64,000 nucleotides of DNA from Peptostreptococcus stomatis DSM 17678. Its GTDB lineage: Bacteria; Bacillota; Clostridia; Peptostreptococcales; Peptostreptococcaceae. The stretch's first letter is position 1; each line of letters begins with the position of its first letter. The stretch covers positions 1 through 64,000 of the forward strand of contig NZ_ADGQ01000060.1 in assembly GCF_000147675.1 (NCBI RefSeq), in the 5' to 3' direction. Shown one piece after another: positions 51,036 to 62,416 of this stretch. A program made the position numbers and the translations under genes. The notes under the pieces were generated by a model that was given only the letters and a program-made list of their open reading frames with translations, had not been told where the DNA came from and made no database searches.

Positions 51036-54000
51036 ATGCGAATAAATGATTTTCATAACATTTTGGAGCTTGTAAAACAAGATGTGCTTCAAAGTGAAGC
51101 AGAATATCTGAAGCTACTAAAGGTTGTCGGAAGCAATCAGAGATATGACTTTAGAAGTCAGCTTAGTATCTATGATAGAAATCCTGAGGCGACAGCCTGT
51201 GCCAAGTTCGACTATTGGAGGGAACGCTTTAACCGTACCGTTATGAGAGGACAAAAGGGTATCCCAATTTTAGAGGACTACGGCACATACAAGAAGGTGA
51301 CCTATATCTTTGATATAGGTCAGACAGTTTCAAGAAACAGAGATGTCAATGAAGTAAATCTTTGGAAGTTTGACAAAGAAGTTCATAAGGATGTTCTAAA
51401 GGAAATGATAAAAAATGAGGGCTATGAGGAAAGTGAAAGCACCTTAGAAAATATCTTTTCTTTAAGCAGGCTTTACGGAGATGAAAAGATAGACAGTCTT
51501 ATGAACGAGCTTAGAATAGCCAATGAGAATAGAATATCTTTTGCAAAGTTTGTGAGGGACTCTATAAGCTATGCAGTTGCTTCAAGATTTAAGGCAGATT
51601 ATCCGATAGATAACGAACTTTTAAGAGAGAATTTTCAAAGGCTTGATAGCATATCTCTTATGAGTCTTGGTGAAACCGTATCGGATATTAGTGGAAAGAT
51701 TATTGATGGAACCATTCAAAAAAGCAAAGAGTTTGAGCTTCAAAAAGAAGTTTTAATAGGAAAAGAAGCGGGATATAATAAAATTAAAGAAGAATTAGAG
51801 GAGGTAGAAGAAAATGTACTTCGACGAGATGATCAGGAAAGAAATGAAAACGAGCGAGTTCTCCGAAATGGAGAGTACGGACGAGATAATAGAGAAAATC
51901 AGGGAGAATACACTAAACAGCTTGGAGGAACAGCCGGATTTCATGAAAGAATTCCCGAATCCGATTTACGCAGTGATGAGACTCACTTATCTTTCAGAGA
52001 GCGAGGAGCAGAGCCATTTCGAGATGTTAGTGGATCTATACAAGGAGAAGAAGCTGACAGGACACCTGATGGATATTCAAAAACAAGCGATAGACTTTAT
52101 GAGAGCGGAGAAGCCGAAACTGATGGCAGCTTGGAAGATAGAGGACGAGAACGATCCGCAGTATGGGGCGATGATTTCAGCTCTAAAGGAAATGACGATC
52201 AAGGAAGTAGTGGAAATTTAAAAGATAATACTGAGGTAGAGATAAGAGAAGCTGATAAGGCTTCTTTTTCTTTACCCGAAAATACTTACGGACAGATGAG
52301 ACTTACCATTCCATTAACTCAGAAGGATATAGATGCTGTCCTTATTAACGGAGGAAATCACGATGGAAGTAGACTTCCTGTTATTGCAGAGTTTTCTAAA
52401 GGAAAAAGTAATGGAGAATTGGGAGAATACCTCAAAGATACATTTAGAGGCGGAAACGGATTTTACATTGATGAAAGAGAAGTATCTTCCTGGTATTCGG
52501 ATAAAGGCATTCATTTAGCTTACGGTACATCGGCAAGAGAAGATGATACACAAATTTTAAGTTGGAGTGATGCTGCAAAGAGGATAAATGAGCTTCTTGA
52601 TAATGGTGAGTTTGCTACAAATGTAGAGCTTTTAGAGGCACAGGACTATGAAAGAGATAGAATTTCAGAATCCTTATGGTATCTAACGCATGATTTAAGC
52701 GAAGAAGGTCAAGGACAGGGATATTTTGAAATCTTAAAAATAAGCGGAGGAGGCTTTTCGGAAGAAACAAAAAGATTATCTGAGGCATTAAAAAATCCTG
52801 AATACCTAAAGGACACAATTAAAGAATACAGTAGGTTCTTAGCAGGCTACAAAGAAAACAGAGGTGTACTAAGATTTCATTATCACAAGGTAGATAGCCC
52901 TTATCAGAGATTACAGGAACTTGAGCTGACACGAAAGGAATATAGTACCAATCTGACAGAACTTCCTAAAGTAAAGCCATTTATTACAGAAGATGAAGTC
53001 CTTGAAAGCCTTTCAAGAGGAAGCGTCGTTGATAGAGGAAAAGAACGAATCACCAAGTTTTTTGAAGAAAATCATACGCTTCAGGAAAAAGCGAACTTCT
53101 TAAAAGATGAGTATGGCATAGGTGGAAGCTCTCATGCGGTTTCAGGGGCAATGGGAAGTGATGAATGGCACGATGCTAAGGGACTTAAATTACAGAAGAA
53201 AGATTGCAGTGATGTTTTTCTTACTTGGTCAAGTGTGGCAAAGCATATTGATGAGCTGCTTTCTAAAAATCTTTATCTTGAGGAAAAAATAGAAGGTAAT
53301 TCAGAGATAGAAGAAGCAAAAGAACCACAATATTATTCTAAAGATGATCCTGAAAACTTAATGACTGATGAAATGCTTGAAAGAGTGCCTGAGCTTTATG
53401 CACAGGAAGATGTCGCTTTAGCAGATAAAGAGGTTCATGCTGCATATATCATTCCGTTTAGAAGTAATTGGACTTGGTATATGACAGAATACGATAGAGA
53501 AAGTGGAGATGCCTTTGGACTTGTACTTGGGATTGAACCTGAATGGGGATATTTCAGTATTGAAGAGTTGAAAGAATTAAATGCCCAGAGGCTTATTTTA
53601 GAAGATTTTCCAAAGACCTTTAGAGAACTTAAAGATACGGAACTTGTTAAGCAGATGGATGAGCAGGAGCTTCAGTCAGTCTTTAACGGAGAACTTAGTT
53701 TTGAAGAAGAAACAGAGCTTGAAGTACCTGAAGAAGTAGAAGAAAGAATAGCTGCAACACCTGTTCAGGGAACACTATTTGATTACCTCAAAGAAAGAGA
53801 AGAAGTAGAGCTTAATGAAAAAGAGGAAAGCCTTGCAGATGAATTTGCAGTTAAAACAGGCGATACCGTATATTTCAACCATGAAGAATACACTTTAAGG
53901 GAGATTTCTAAAAACCAAATCACAGGAAGATATGATTTATGGATTGATCCGGCAAGAAGTGGAAATCATCAAATCCCCATTGTAGCCTTTGAAGATAATG

Positions 54001-57000
54001 AGGACTTATTAAAGCAGGTAAGTCTTGAAAGACCTAACTTTATTGTTGGAGATGAAGTTAAATATAAGGATAAAAACTATACCATCACACGCTTTGATGA
54101 TATGGGAAATAACCTAAAGACAATAACAGTCAAGGACAATACCGAATATCTTGGTGGTATGATAACAGGCTCCGATGTAATTCCTTATCGTTTTGAAAGC
54201 GACCTTGATAGGCTATTTGAAAATCTAAACTATACGAAACTTGAAAAAACTATTGAGGAAGTAGAAATAAAGAAAACGGAAGCACATAACTTCAAAATTA
54301 CAGAAGAAACGCTACCTGAAAAGTTATCTCCAAGCGAAAGATTAAATCAAAACATTGAAGCAATTTCCATGCTTAACAGAGTGGAGAGCGGACAAAGAGA
54401 GCTTGACAGTACAGCGCAGGAAGTTTTAGCAAGGTATGTAGGCTGGGGCGGACTTGCTGATGTGTTTGATGAAAGTAAAGAGGGACAATGGGAAGCTGCA
54501 AGAAGTTTCTTAAAGGAAAATCTATCACCATCTGAATATGAAGCTGCAAGAGAATCTACCTTAACAGCCTTTTATACACCTAAAACAGTTATTGACAGCG
54601 TATATAAGACACTTGCAGGTATGGGATTTAAGAGCGGAAATATCTTAGAGCCAAGTATGGGAGTTGGAAACTTTATAGGAAATCTTCCCGATGAAATGAG
54701 TAAGTTGAAGTTTTACGGTGTAGAGCTTGACTCAGTAAGCGGTCGAATTGGAAAACTCTTATATCCTGAAAGTGAAGTGCAAATTAAGGGATTTGAAGAA
54801 ACTACCTTTTCCAATAACTTCTTTGATGCAGTTATCGGTAATGTCCCCTTTGGAGAATATAAGGTAAATGACAGGGAGTATAACAAAAATAACTTCTTGA
54901 TTCATGACTACTTCTTTGCGAAATCCATTGATAAAGTAAGAAATGGTGGTGTTATCGCCTTTATTACATCAAGCGGAACAATGGATAAAAAGGACGAAAG
55001 TGTCAGACGCTACCTTGCAGCAAGAACAGAGTTTTTAGGAGCTATCAGACTTCCAAATGATATCTTTAAGGGTGTTGCCGGAACGGAAGTAACATCGGAC
55101 ATTATTTTCCTAAAGAAAAGAGATAGTATTAGAGAAAGGGATGAGGACTGGATACATCTATCTGAAGATAAAAACGGACTTACCTACAATAAATACTTTG
55201 TGGATCATCCTGAGATGGTGCTTGGAAGTATGGAGGAAGTGCTCGGAAGATTTGGAAATATGATAGCTTGCCTTCCAAAAGAAAATGCTAACTTAAAGGA
55301 ATTACTTACAAAAGCAAGTGAAGAAATCTCTAAAGATGCAAAGTATGAAGAAATAGAGCTACTTGACGATGAAATTAGCACAATACCTGCAACAGATGAT
55401 GTCAAGAATTTCTCCTATACCATTATTGATGATGAAGTATATTACAGAGAAAACTCACTTTTCGTAAAGAAGGAAGTAACGGAGAAAAATAAGGAAAAGA
55501 TTAAGGATTATCTTGAGTTAAATGATGCTCTAAAAGATGTAATCTACAAGCAAAAGGAAGATTTTTCCGATGATGAAGTAAGGAAAGCTCAGGAAAAGCT
55601 AAATGAAGTCTATGACAGCTTTTCTAAAAAGCATGGATATGTCAATAACCTTTCTAATACCAGAGCCTTAAAAGAAGATAGTAACTTCCCGCTTGTTTCC
55701 TCAATAGAAATTCTTGATGAAGAAGAAAACTTTAAGGCAAAGGGAGATATTTTTTCAAAAAGAACAATAACAAAAGCAAAGACAATCGACCATGTAGATA
55801 CTTCTCTTGAAGCTCTTGTGTTATCTATGTCTGAAAAAGGTTATGTGGACTTTGACTATATGGGAAGTCTTACAGGAAAAGACAGACCTACTTTGATAGA
55901 AGAACTTAGAGGAGAAATCTACTTAAATATCAGAGAAGAACAGAACTTTTATAGACCGCTTTCCTTTAACCTCGAAGATGGAGATTTACCTTTTGCCTGT
56001 GCAAATGGCAGCAATTCATATAAATATGGATATGTAACAAAAGATGAGTACCTATCAGGAAATATAAGGGATAGGATTGCCATATTAGACAGTTATCTAT
56101 CAAAACTTAGACAAACGGAAAGAGAGCTACCTCATCTTGGCTATGCGGAAGATGGCAAAGAAAAAGAACTGATAAGCTATGAGATGAACCGATTGGAATA
56201 CCAAAAGGCAGAGCTTACAAAAGTTTTACCAAAGGAGCTTGAAGCAAGTGAAATCAATGTAAGGCTTGGTGCTACTTGGATACCGATAAAAGATATTGAA
56301 AAGTTTATCTTTGAAACACTGAAAACGCCGGGCTGGGCAAGATGGGATATTAAGGTTAAATTTTCAAATCTTACAAGCGAATGGAATATTGAGGGAAAAA
56401 GCAAAGACAGAGGAAATGACCTTGCTGAAATGACTTATGGTACATCAAGGGTAAGTGCCTATAAGCTGATTGAGGATGCCTTAAACCTTAAAGAAACAAA
56501 GGTCTTTGACCAGATTGTAAATCCTGACGGCTCGAAAACTTCTGTGCTAAATAAAAAGGAAACTCTCCTTGCAGGACAAAAGCAGGAGCTTCTAAAAGAA
56601 GAATTTAAGAACTGGATATTTAATGATCAGGAAAGAAGAAACAGACTTGTAAAACTGTATAATGAGCGTTTTAACTCTATCAGAAATCGTGAGTATGATG
56701 GAAGTAAACTATCTTTTGAGGGAATGAATACTAAAATAGATTTAAGACCTCATCAGAGAAATGCCATTGCAAGAAGTTTGTATGGTGGAAATGCGCTACT
56801 TGCTCATGTGGTAGGTAGTGGAAAGACTTTTGAAATGGTAGCTTCCGCAATGGAATCTAAAAGACTTGGGATGTGTTCCAAGTCTTTATTTGTTGTGCCG
56901 AACCATCTAACAGGACAAATAGGCAGAGAGTTTATGCAGCTCTATCCGTCAGCAAATATTATGGTGGCAGATAAAAAAGACTTTGAGCCGAAAAACAGAA

Positions 57001-59765
57001 AAAGGTTCATAGGAAGAATTGCAACAGGAGAGTACGATGCGGTTGTAATCGGGCATACGCAATTTGAAAAAATTCCGATGAGTAAGGACTATCAGGAAAA
57101 GCATATTCAGGATCAGATTGATGAAATCATAAATTATGTTGAGGAATATAAGCATGATAGAAATCAAAACTTTACAGTAAAACAGCTTGAAAAAACAAAG
57201 AAAAAACTGGAAACAAGGCTTGAAAAGTTAAACGACGATTTTAAGAAAGACGATGTTATTACCTTTGAGGAATTAGGCGTTGATAAGCTATTTATCGACG
57301 AAGCACACAATTACAAAAATCTCTATCTCTACACAAAAATGAGAAATGTAGCAGGTATCGGTCAAAGTGAAGCCTTTAAGTCCTCCGATATGTTTATGAA
57401 GTGTAGATATATGGATGAAATGACGGGTGGAAAAGGTATTGTATTTGCCACAGGAACGCCTGTAAGTAACTCTATGACAGAGCTTTATACCATGCAGCGT
57501 TATCTTCAGTATGAAAGTCTTAAAAAGAATAATTTAGAGCATTTTGATAGCTGGGCATCTACCTTTGGTGAAACACAGTCTGCCTTTGAATTATCTCCGG
57601 AGGGAACAGGGTACAGAGTTAAGACAAGATTTTCAAAGTTTTATAACCTGCCTGAGCTAATGAGTATGTTCAAGGAAGTAGCGGATATTCAAACAGCGGA
57701 TATGCTGAATCTTCCAACACCGGAAGCACACTATGAGGTTATTAAAACATTGCCAAGTGAGGAACAAAAAGAAATCCTAAAGAGCCTATCTGAAAGAGCT
57801 GATGATGTCAGAAATAGAGTTGTTGAGCCTGATGAGGATAATATGCTGAAGATTACTAATGACGGAAAGAAACTTGCTTTAGATCAGCGTTTAATCAATC
57901 CTCTGCTACCTGATAATCCTGATAGTAAGGTCAATGTATGCGTAAAAAATGTGTTTGCCATTTGGGATAAGACAAAAGAAGATAGGTCAACACAGCTTCT
58001 ATTTTCCGATATGTCAACTCCAAAAGGCGATGGAGAGTTTAATATATATGATGATATTAGAGAAAAACTTGTAGCAATGGGGATACCGAAAGAAGAAATT
58101 GCCTTTATCCATGAAGCTAATTCAGACAAACAAAAAGATGAACTCTTTGCAAAGGTAAGAAAAGGAGATGTGAGGATATTACTCGGTTCTACTCAGAAGA
58201 TGGGAGCCGGCACAAATGTGCAAAATAAGCTCATCGCTCTTCACGACCTCGATGTTCCTTGGCGTCCTGCCGACCTTGAGCAGCGTGCAGGTAGAATTGT
58301 AAGACAGGGAAATGAAAATAAAGAAGTGAATATCTATCGTTATGTTACAGAGAATACCTTTGATGCCTATCTCTGGCAGACCATAGAGAATAAGCAGAAG
58401 TTCATATCTCAGATTATGACAAGTAAAACACCTGTCAGAGTAGCGGAAGATGTGGACGAAAGCAGTTTAAATTATGCTGAAATAAAAGCACTTGCAACAG
58501 GTGACCCAAAGATTAAGGAAAAGATGGACTTGGATAATGAAGTTACAAAACTTAAAATGCTGGAAGCAAACTTCAAGTCCAATCGTTATAGGTTAGAGGA
58601 TAAGGTAGCGAAAAACTATCCGGAAGAAATAGCAAGGACGGAAAAGCTGATTGAGGCTGTAAAGAAAGACATATCAGAAGTTGATCCGCAAGGAGAGGAC
58701 GAAAATAAATTTACTTCGATAACCATAAAGGGAGAGAAGATATTTGATAAAAAGGTCGCAGGAGAAAAGCTACTCGAAGCTATCAAGACCGTAAAAATCA
58801 ATGAAAGTAAGATTATAGGAAAGTATAGAAATATGGACTTGGAAGTAAGCTATAACTTCTTTACCAATTCACATAACTTTAGCTTAAATGGTGCTGCAAA
58901 GCATTCAGGAGAGCTTGGAACAAGTGCAGATGGTAATATCACAAGACTGGATAATGCTCTTGAGAAAATGCCTGAGAAATTAAATAGGCTTGAAGAAAAA
59001 CTTATCAGCACAAAGGAACAACTGGAAAATGCCAAAGAAGAATTAAAGAAACCTTTTGAGAAGGCAGATGAGCTGAAAACTAAGGTGTTAAGGCTTGCAG
59101 AACTGAATAAGCTCCTTGATATGGGAGAAGTGGAAGAAAGGAGAAATGATAATCCACTTGTAGAAGATGTAAAACGAGCCATCATTGACTTCTGCAACAG
59201 AGAGTATGAGGAAAACCATAGTTATGATGAGTTTGACGCTCTATATCCTGATTTAAAGCACATAGGAATTGCTTATACTGATACACCGGATGAAAGACAT
59301 GGCATACAGTTTGAGTTAGACCTTGAGAATTATACAGCAACTCAATATGTAAATGATGTTGTAGTAAGTCATTATGATTATGTAAAGGAAAATGGAAGTG
59401 TTGAAAAGGCTCTTGATGTCATAAAATTTGAAATGGAAAATGGAGAGTTTAATACCTTTGTTTCGGTAGATGAAGAAGAATTAAAGCAAGCAATGGGACT
59501 TGAAATTGATGATGAAGGTAACTTCTATGATCCACTTTCTAAAGACCTTGATAATGATGGAATTGCTGACAGATATGACAATGACTTTAAGGACAGCGAT
59601 TATTTTGAGTCAACCTATGATGTTGAAGATAATTTGCATACCAAAGAGGAAGCCACACAGAAAACGGGTGATAAACCATCTATCTTAGGACAGATAAGAG
59701 CCTATCAGGAAGAAAGTAAAACAGAAGAAAAACAAACTGCAAAAGAACAGGAATATGTACGATAA
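51036..59765 (+). CDS. Giant ArdC-like / N6-adenine methylase / SNF2-type helicase fusion of the element
   Basis: A 2909-residue protein typical of Tn1549-like elements. The N-terminal domain (1 to about 130; [29 protein letters not shown] region) resembles ArdC. Residues about 255-400 are low-complexity and also encode a nested gene. Two related modules follow (DNA 52413-52622 and 53083-53280: 'FLK..GGG...W.D.KGI.L....SWS..AK.I.ELL'). The methylase has [14 protein letters not shown] (near 1205) and GNVPFGEY (near 1268). The helicase has [13 protein letters not shown] (near 1925), [11 protein letters not shown] (near 2085) and [10 protein letters not shown] (near 2415). The C-terminus has the acidic module of the CHAP protein. 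ATG 51036 follows AAGGAGGT. Confidence 0.92.
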   Translation: MRINDFHNILELVKQDVLQSEAEYLKLLKVVGSNQRYDFRSQLSIYDRNPEATACAKFDYWRERFNRTVMRGQKGIPILEDYGTYKKVTYIFDIGQTVSRNRDVNEVNLWKFDKEVHKDVLKEMIKNEGYEESESTLENIFSLSRLYGDEKIDSLMNELRIANENRISFAKFVRDSISYAVASRFKADYPIDNELLRENFQRLDSISLMSLGETVSDISGKIIDGTIQKSKEFELQKEVLIGKEAGYNKIKEELEEVEENVLRRDDQERNENERVLRNGEYGRDNRENQGEYTKQLGGTAGFHERIPESDLRSDETHLSFRERGAEPFRDVSGSIQGEEADRTPDGYSKTSDRLYESGEAETDGSLEDRGRERSAVWGDDFSSKGNDDQGSSGNLKDNTEVEIREADKASFSLPENTYGQMRLTIPLTQKDIDAVLINGGNHDGSRLPVIAEFSKGKSNGELGEYLKDTFRGGNGFYIDEREVSSWYSDKGIHLAYGTSAREDDTQILSWSDAAKRINELLDNGEFATNVELLEAQDYERDRISESLWYLTHDLSEEGQGQGYFEILKISGGGFSEETKRLSEALKNPEYLKDTIKEYSRFLAGYKENRGVLRFHYHKVDSPYQRLQELELTRKEYSTNLTELPKVKPFITEDEVLESLSRGSVVDRGKERITKFFEENHTLQEKANFLKDEYGIGGSSHAVSGAMGSDEWHDAKGLKLQKKDCSDVFLTWSSVAKHIDELLSKNLYLEEKIEGNSEIEEAKEPQYYSKDDPENLMTDEMLERVPELYAQEDVALADKEVHAAYIIPFRSNWTWYMTEYDRESGDAFGLVLGIEPEWGYFSIEELKELNAQRLILEDFPKTFRELKDTELVKQMDEQELQSVFNGELSFEEETELEVPEEVEERIAATPVQGTLFDYLKEREEVELNEKEESLADEFAVKTGDTVYFNHEEYTLREISKNQITGRYDLWIDPARSGNHQIPIVAFEDNEDLLKQVSLERPNFIVGDEVKYKDKNYTITRFDDMGNNLKTITVKDNTEYLGGMITGSDVIPYRFESDLDRLFENLNYTKLEKTIEEVEIKKTEAHNFKITEETLPEKLSPSERLNQNIEAISMLNRVESGQRELDSTAQEVLARYVGWGGLADVFDESKEGQWEAARSFLKENLSPSEYEAARESTLTAFYTPKTVIDSVYKTLAGMGFKSGNILEPSMGVGNFIGNLPDEMSKLKFYGVELDSVSGRIGKLLYPESEVQIKGFEETTFSNNFFDAVIGNVPFGEYKVNDREYNKNNFLIHDYFFAKSIDKVRNGGVIAFITSSGTMDKKDESVRRYLAARTEFLGAIRLPNDIFKGVAGTEVTSDIIFLKKRDSIRERDEDWIHLSEDKNGLTYNKYFVDHPEMVLGSMEEVLGRFGNMIACLPKENANLKELLTKASEEISKDAKYEEIELLDDEISTIPATDDVKNFSYTIIDDEVYYRENSLFVKKEVTEKNKEKIKDYLELNDALKDVIYKQKEDFSDDEVRKAQEKLNEVYDSFSKKHGYVNNLSNTRALKEDSNFPLVSSIEILDEEENFKAKGDIFSKRTITKAKTIDHVDTSLEALVLSMSEKGYVDFDYMGSLTGKDRPTLIEELRGEIYLNIREEQNFYRPLSFNLEDGDLPFACANGSNSYKYGYVTKDEYLSGNIRDRIAILDSYLSKLRQTERELPHLGYAEDGKEKELISYEMNRLEYQKAELTKVLPKELEASEINVRLGATWIPIKDIEKFIFETLKTPGWARWDIKVKFSNLTSEWNIEGKSKDRGNDLAEMTYGTSRVSAYKLIEDALNLKETKVFDQIVNPDGSKTSVLNKKETLLAGQKQELLKEEFKNWIFNDQERRNRLVKLYNERFNSIRNREYDGSKLSFEGMNTKIDLRPHQRNAIARSLYGGNALLAHVVGSGKTFEMVASAMESKRLGMCSKSLFVVPNHLTGQIGREFMQLYPSANIMVADKKDFEPKNRKRFIGRIATGEYDAVVIGHTQFEKIPMSKDYQEKHIQDQIDEIINYVEEYKHDRNQNFTVKQLEKTKKKLETRLEKLNDDFKKDDVITFEELGVDKLFIDEAHNYKNLYLYTKMRNVAGIGQSEAFKSSDMFMKCRYMDEMTGGKGIVFATGTPVSNSMTELYTMQRYLQYESLKKNNLEHFDSWASTFGETQSAFELSPEGTGYRVKTRFSKFYNLPELMSMFKEVADIQTADMLNLPTPEAHYEVIKTLPSEEQKEILKSLSERADDVRNRVVEPDEDNMLKITNDGKKLALDQRLINPLLPDNPDSKVNVCVKNVFAIWDKTKEDRSTQLLFSDMSTPKGDGEFNIYDDIREKLVAMGIPKEEIAFIHEANSDKQKDELFAKVRKGDVRILLGSTQKMGAGTNVQNKLIALHDLDVPWRPADLEQRAGRIVRQGNENKEVNIYRYVTENTFDAYLWQTIENKQKFISQIMTSKTPVRVAEDVDESSLNYAEIKALATGDPKIKEKMDLDNEVTKLKMLEANFKSNRYRLEDKVAKNYPEEIARTEKLIEAVKKDISEVDPQGEDENKFTSITIKGEKIFDKKVAGEKLLEAIKTVKINESKIIGKYRNMDLEVSYNFFTNSHNFSLNGAAKHSGELGTSADGNITRLDNALEKMPEKLNRLEEKLISTKEQLENAKEELKKPFEKADELKTKVLRLAELNKLLDMGEVEERRNDNPLVEDVKRAIIDFCNREYEENHSYDEFDALYPDLKHIGIAYTDTPDERHGIQFELDLENYTATQYVNDVVVSHYDYVKENGSVEKALDVIKFEMENGEFNTFVSVDEEELKQAMGLEIDDEGNFYDPLSKDLDNDGIADRYDNDFKDSDYFESTYDVEDNLHTKEEATQKTGDKPSILGQIRAYQEESKTEEKQTAKEQEYVR
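51814..52221 (+). CDS. TnpV-like gene nested in another frame of the giant gene
   Basis: A 135-residue frame-shifted ORF inside the giant gene. It has its own ribosome site (GGAGGT at 51800-51805, eight bases before the ATG). The product looks like a real folded protein, [16 protein letters not shown] at the start and then [38 protein letters not shown] and [18 protein letters not shown]. These match in order the TnpV pattern recalled from transposons (R-M-R..YL.E..., GKL..HL..I...A, MA...I.E..K..DP...GAM). The enclosing frame here is low-complexity Gly/Glu/Arg/Ser. Function unknown; the TnpV label is by recall. Confidence 0.7.
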   Translation: MYFDEMIRKEMKTSEFSEMESTDEIIEKIRENTLNSLEEQPDFMKEFPNPIYAVMRLTYLSESEEQSHFEMLVDLYKEKKLTGHLMDIQKQAIDFMRAEKPKLMAAWKIEDENDPQYGAMISALKEMTIKEVVEI

Positions 59766-59785
59766 GGGAGGGAAACCTCCCTTTT
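59764..59785 (+). terminator. Terminator at the end of the giant gene
   Basis: AAGGGAGG and CCTCCCTT form a perfect 8-base stem around a GAAA tetraloop, then TTTT. It overlaps the last bases of the stop codon. Confidence 0.85.
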
Positions 59786-59805
59786 ACCATGAAAGGAGAT
59801 AAAAC

Positions 59806-60465
59806 ATGGATTACAAAACAATGAGAAATCAGATAGAAGATATGGTAAGTGATAATCACAAGGACTTTGTTAAGGCGGTTATCAGCATGGAAAAAGGTAT
59901 CAACGATGAAAGTGCTTTGGATAAGCTCTATGAGGCTTATATGGACAATGACACCGTTAATTTACTGCATGAGGAATTTGATTACATGATTGAAGATTTA
60001 AGAGAACAGGGGCAGATTAAAGATCTTCCTTATGTTCAAGAGGAGAAAGATAATCTTGTCAATATCGTTGGAAATATTGTAGGAAAGATCGATGTAGTTG
60101 AAAGAGAAAATAAGAACGGCGAAGCCTTTCAAGTAGTAAACTTCTCTGTGGCATCTAAAGATGATGAGGGCAATAAGGTATATCATAATTGCTCCGCATA
60201 CGGAGAAAAGGGTGATATTCCAAAAGACTTTAAGCAGGGAGATTTTGTAAAACTCTTTGGACAGATCAGAACTTCCGTTGACGATAACGGCAAGGAACAT
60301 ACTAACATCAGGATACTTTCTTCAAAGCTCTTAAAGGCAAAAGAACAGATGAAAGGTCGAGATGAAAAGAAAGAGTCTGTGCTTGGAGCTATCAAAAAAT
60401 ATCAGGCTGAAGATAAGGAAAAGCCTAAAGAAAAGAAAGAAACATCAAAAGAAGCTGAGAGATAA
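59806..60465 (+). CDS. SSB-like protein with extra N-terminal domain (element copy 2)
   Basis: A 219-residue protein. An N-terminal helical part (1 to about 80; KTMRNQIEDMVSDNHKDF, LLHEEFDYMIEDLREQGQI) is followed by an OB fold similar to copy 1: NIVGNIVGKIDVVERENKNGEAFQVVNFSVASKDDEG (key residues), NCSAYGEKGD and FVKLFGQIRTSVDDNGKEHTN. The C-terminus SVLGAIKKYQAEDKEK resembles the tail of the giant protein ([14 protein letters not shown]). It starts after AAAGGAGAT, just past the giant gene terminator. Confidence 0.82.
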   Translation: MDYKTMRNQIEDMVSDNHKDFVKAVISMEKGINDESALDKLYEAYMDNDTVNLLHEEFDYMIEDLREQGQIKDLPYVQEEKDNLVNIVGNIVGKIDVVERENKNGEAFQVVNFSVASKDDEGNKVYHNCSAYGEKGDIPKDFKQGDFVKLFGQIRTSVDDNGKEHTNIRILSSKLLKAKEQMKGRDEKKESVLGAIKKYQAEDKEKPKEKKETSKEAER

Positions 60466-60472
60466 ACTTATG

Positions 60473-60509
60473 GTCGGTGTGGTCTTGGGACTGCACCGAC
60501 TCTTTTTTT
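60473..60509 (+). terminator. Terminator between the SSB-like gene and the relaxase
   Basis: GTCGGTG (60473-60479) pairs with CACCGAC (60494-60500), with an inner GTC/GAC pair, followed by a seven-T run. Confidence 0.85.
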
Positions 60510-60533
60510 ATTTGCGAAAAAAGGAGATAAAGA

Positions 60534-61865
60534 TTATCTCTCCATCTCCTTACCCATATAAATTCCGTAATTTTTTCGTATCTTATAAAGCTCGTCCATA
60601 GTGGATTTTGAGGAAGAATACTCTTGCATAAGGCTATTCTTTTTTTCTTGTAATTTATCAAGCTCAGCTAAAATATCCTTTGAATTTGGAAGCTTGGAAT
60701 AAGATCTTTTAAGCTCTGAGAGAGCATTTTCATATAGGGTAATCTGAGCTTTGTACTCTTCAAAAAATACCTTGTCAGACGGATTAGCAGTATATTCCTT
60801 GTAGCACGCTCTGTATTTTTTAACGGTATGAACTTGCTCCATAGTGGTGGAAAGCTTCTGCATTTCCTTATCAATAGCCTTGATTTTCTCTTGTATATTT
60901 TGCCTTTCATCGGCTGCTTTTTGAATATACTCGTCAAGCTGTTTAACGGATTTAATGCCATGTTCTCTGATATAAATAACAGACTCAGCCATTGTATGAA
61001 GGTTATGTTTGGTTGCCCAATATTCGTAGCCTTTGCTTTCCTTTACCTTTGCATTGGTGTTCATGTCAATAACATTGCCGATGCGTTTTTTGACGTCGGG
61101 AGTCTTGATAAACTCTCTTTCTGCAATTCGTTCTTTTAATCTTTCCTCGGTATAATCTTCTCCGATTGTTTTAGTCCTTGTAAATCTCGCCTTATCTTTT
61201 GGCTTAAAAGCAATGTGCTTACCGTATTTGATTTCATAGCCAAGATCAGCCATCTTCTTTAAAAATTCGTCCCAGTCCTTTGACTGTTTTATTATTCTAT
61301 CAATGTCAAATTGAAGTTTACTTTTCCAAGAAGTGCCATGCTTTGCCTGTTCGTTTTCATACCAAGATTTACCGTTAATCTTATATTCTTTCTTATAGCT
61401 TTCGTAAAACTCGTCAATGACAGATAGGCTATTTTCTTTGCAGAGTTTATCACTCTGATAACGGATTTGGTGATAGCTTTTCTTGTTAGACTGGTAGCAC
61501 CTCCCTGTTACCATATTTACATTATTGAAGATGATGTGATTGTGGATATGCCCCTTATCTACGTGAGTAGATAAGACAAATTCGTACTCATCTTTGAGTA
61601 TCTTTTTACACAGCTCCATACCAATCTGGTGAGCCAATTCAGGGCTTGTTTCTCCGGGTAAAAAGGATTGAATGAGGTGTCTGGCAAGAACAGTTCCGTT
61701 TGTTCCTGAATCATTTCGTGTCCTTAAAAACTGAGTATGAGCAGTTTCTTGATGACATTTATGAGTGCTTACCAAGATTTGCTCATCTGTTTTTTCTTCA
61801 TTAACAATATATGAAATGGCAAGATTAAGGGTTGATTTTATAGGATGTATTTTTGTGATAGCCAT
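60534..61865 (-). CDS. Relaxase (MobP/VirD2-like mobilization nuclease)
   Basis: A 443-residue relaxase that nicks oriT and stays bound to the 5' end of the transferred strand. It begins MAITKIHPIKSTLNLAISYI; the catalytic metal site is the three-histidine cluster in HVDKGHIHNHIIFNNV (His101, 106, 108, 110). TGRCYQSNKKSYHQIRYQSDKLC is conserved in this family. The C-terminal half is a long coiled coil. It lies five bases behind mobC on the same strand, and ends facing the forward operon. Confidence 0.93.
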   Translation of the reverse strand: MAITKIHPIKSTLNLAISYIVNEEKTDEQILVSTHKCHQETAHTQFLRTRNDSGTNGTVLARHLIQSFLPGETSPELAHQIGMELCKKILKDEYEFVLSTHVDKGHIHNHIIFNNVNMVTGRCYQSNKKSYHQIRYQSDKLCKENSLSVIDEFYESYKKEYKINGKSWYENEQAKHGTSWKSKLQFDIDRIIKQSKDWDEFLKKMADLGYEIKYGKHIAFKPKDKARFTRTKTIGEDYTEERLKERIAEREFIKTPDVKKRIGNVIDMNTNAKVKESKGYEYWATKHNLHTMAESVIYIREHGIKSVKQLDEYIQKAADERQNIQEKIKAIDKEMQKLSTTMEQVHTVKKYRACYKEYTANPSDKVFFEEYKAQITLYENALSELKRSYSKLPNSKDILAELDKLQEKKNSLMQEYSSSKSTMDELYKIRKNYGIYMGKEMER

Positions 61866-61870
61866 AAGAT

Positions 61871-62221
61871 TTAATCACCTCCTGAAGTTCTGTTAAGAAG
61901 CAGAGAATGTATTTGCCACAACTCCTTTGAGAAATATTCTATCTGCTTTTTCATATCATTTATATCGTCCTTATAGATTATGCCGGTAGAATTTACACGC
62001 TTTGCAATTTGATTGATGTTGCTTGTAGCATTGGAAAGTAAACCCTGTAAATCTCTAAATGGCTCTAAATCCACTTGATATATTTCCTTTTCTAAAACGC
62101 ACTTGCGTATGAAGTGGCTCATATTTTTACACTTCGCAAGTTTTCTTTTCTCCTCAAAAAGAGCCTTTTCTTCTTCTGTCAATTTAATTTCAAGTCGTTC
62201 ATTTCGTATTCTATTTGCCAT
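61871..62221 (-). CDS. mobC: MobC-family relaxosome protein
   Basis: A 116-residue ribbon-helix-helix-type protein that binds near oriT and helps the relaxase. NRIRNERLEIKLTEEEKALFEEKR, CKNMSHFIRKCVLE and LLSNATSNINQIAKRVNSTG are the typical blocks. The start has AAAGGAGGA on the reverse strand. It is cotranscribed with the relaxase and reads away from the dyad-rich region that I take for oriT. Confidence 0.92.
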   Translation of the reverse strand: MANRIRNERLEIKLTEEEKALFEEKRKLAKCKNMSHFIRKCVLEKEIYQVDLEPFRDLQGLLSNATSNINQIAKRVNSTGIIYKDDINDMKKQIEYFSKELWQIHSLLLNRTSGGD

Positions 62222-62254
62222 AGGTAAATCCTCCTTTGAATGTGTTTCGGGGTC

Positions 62255-62396
62255 TTAGGGTACACCCTAACAAGTTAAAAATTGATAAAAAAAGAAGCAG
62301 ATCCCAAAGGGCTGCTTCATCAATTTTTTCGTAAGTGTCCGTACACTTACTGTGCTTGCTACAAAAGACTGATTATGGTAGCAAGCGTTAAGCACA
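62255..62396. other. Candidate oriT: four dyads upstream of mobC
   Basis: The 195-base gap between mobC and the AraC gene holds, left to right: TTAGGGT/ACCCTAA (62255-62270); GAAGCAG/CTGCTTC with an outer ATTGAT/ATCAAT arm (62281-62324); GTAAGTGT/ACACTTAC around CCGT (62331-62350); and GCTTGCTAC/GTAGCAAGC with an outer TGTGC/GCACA (62351-62396). Location directly upstream of mobC-relaxase is where oriT sits in such elements. The second dyad is also a possible terminator. No nick site is asserted. Confidence 0.5.
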
Positions 62397-62416
62397 TATT
62401 GAATTCTAATATTAGT

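Noticed and set aside
58850-59197. A 115-residue reverse-strand frame inside the giant gene
   Set aside because: It is antisense to clear coding sequence, Ser/Phe-rich, and has no ribosome site; treated as a shadow, unlike the nested frame at 51814.
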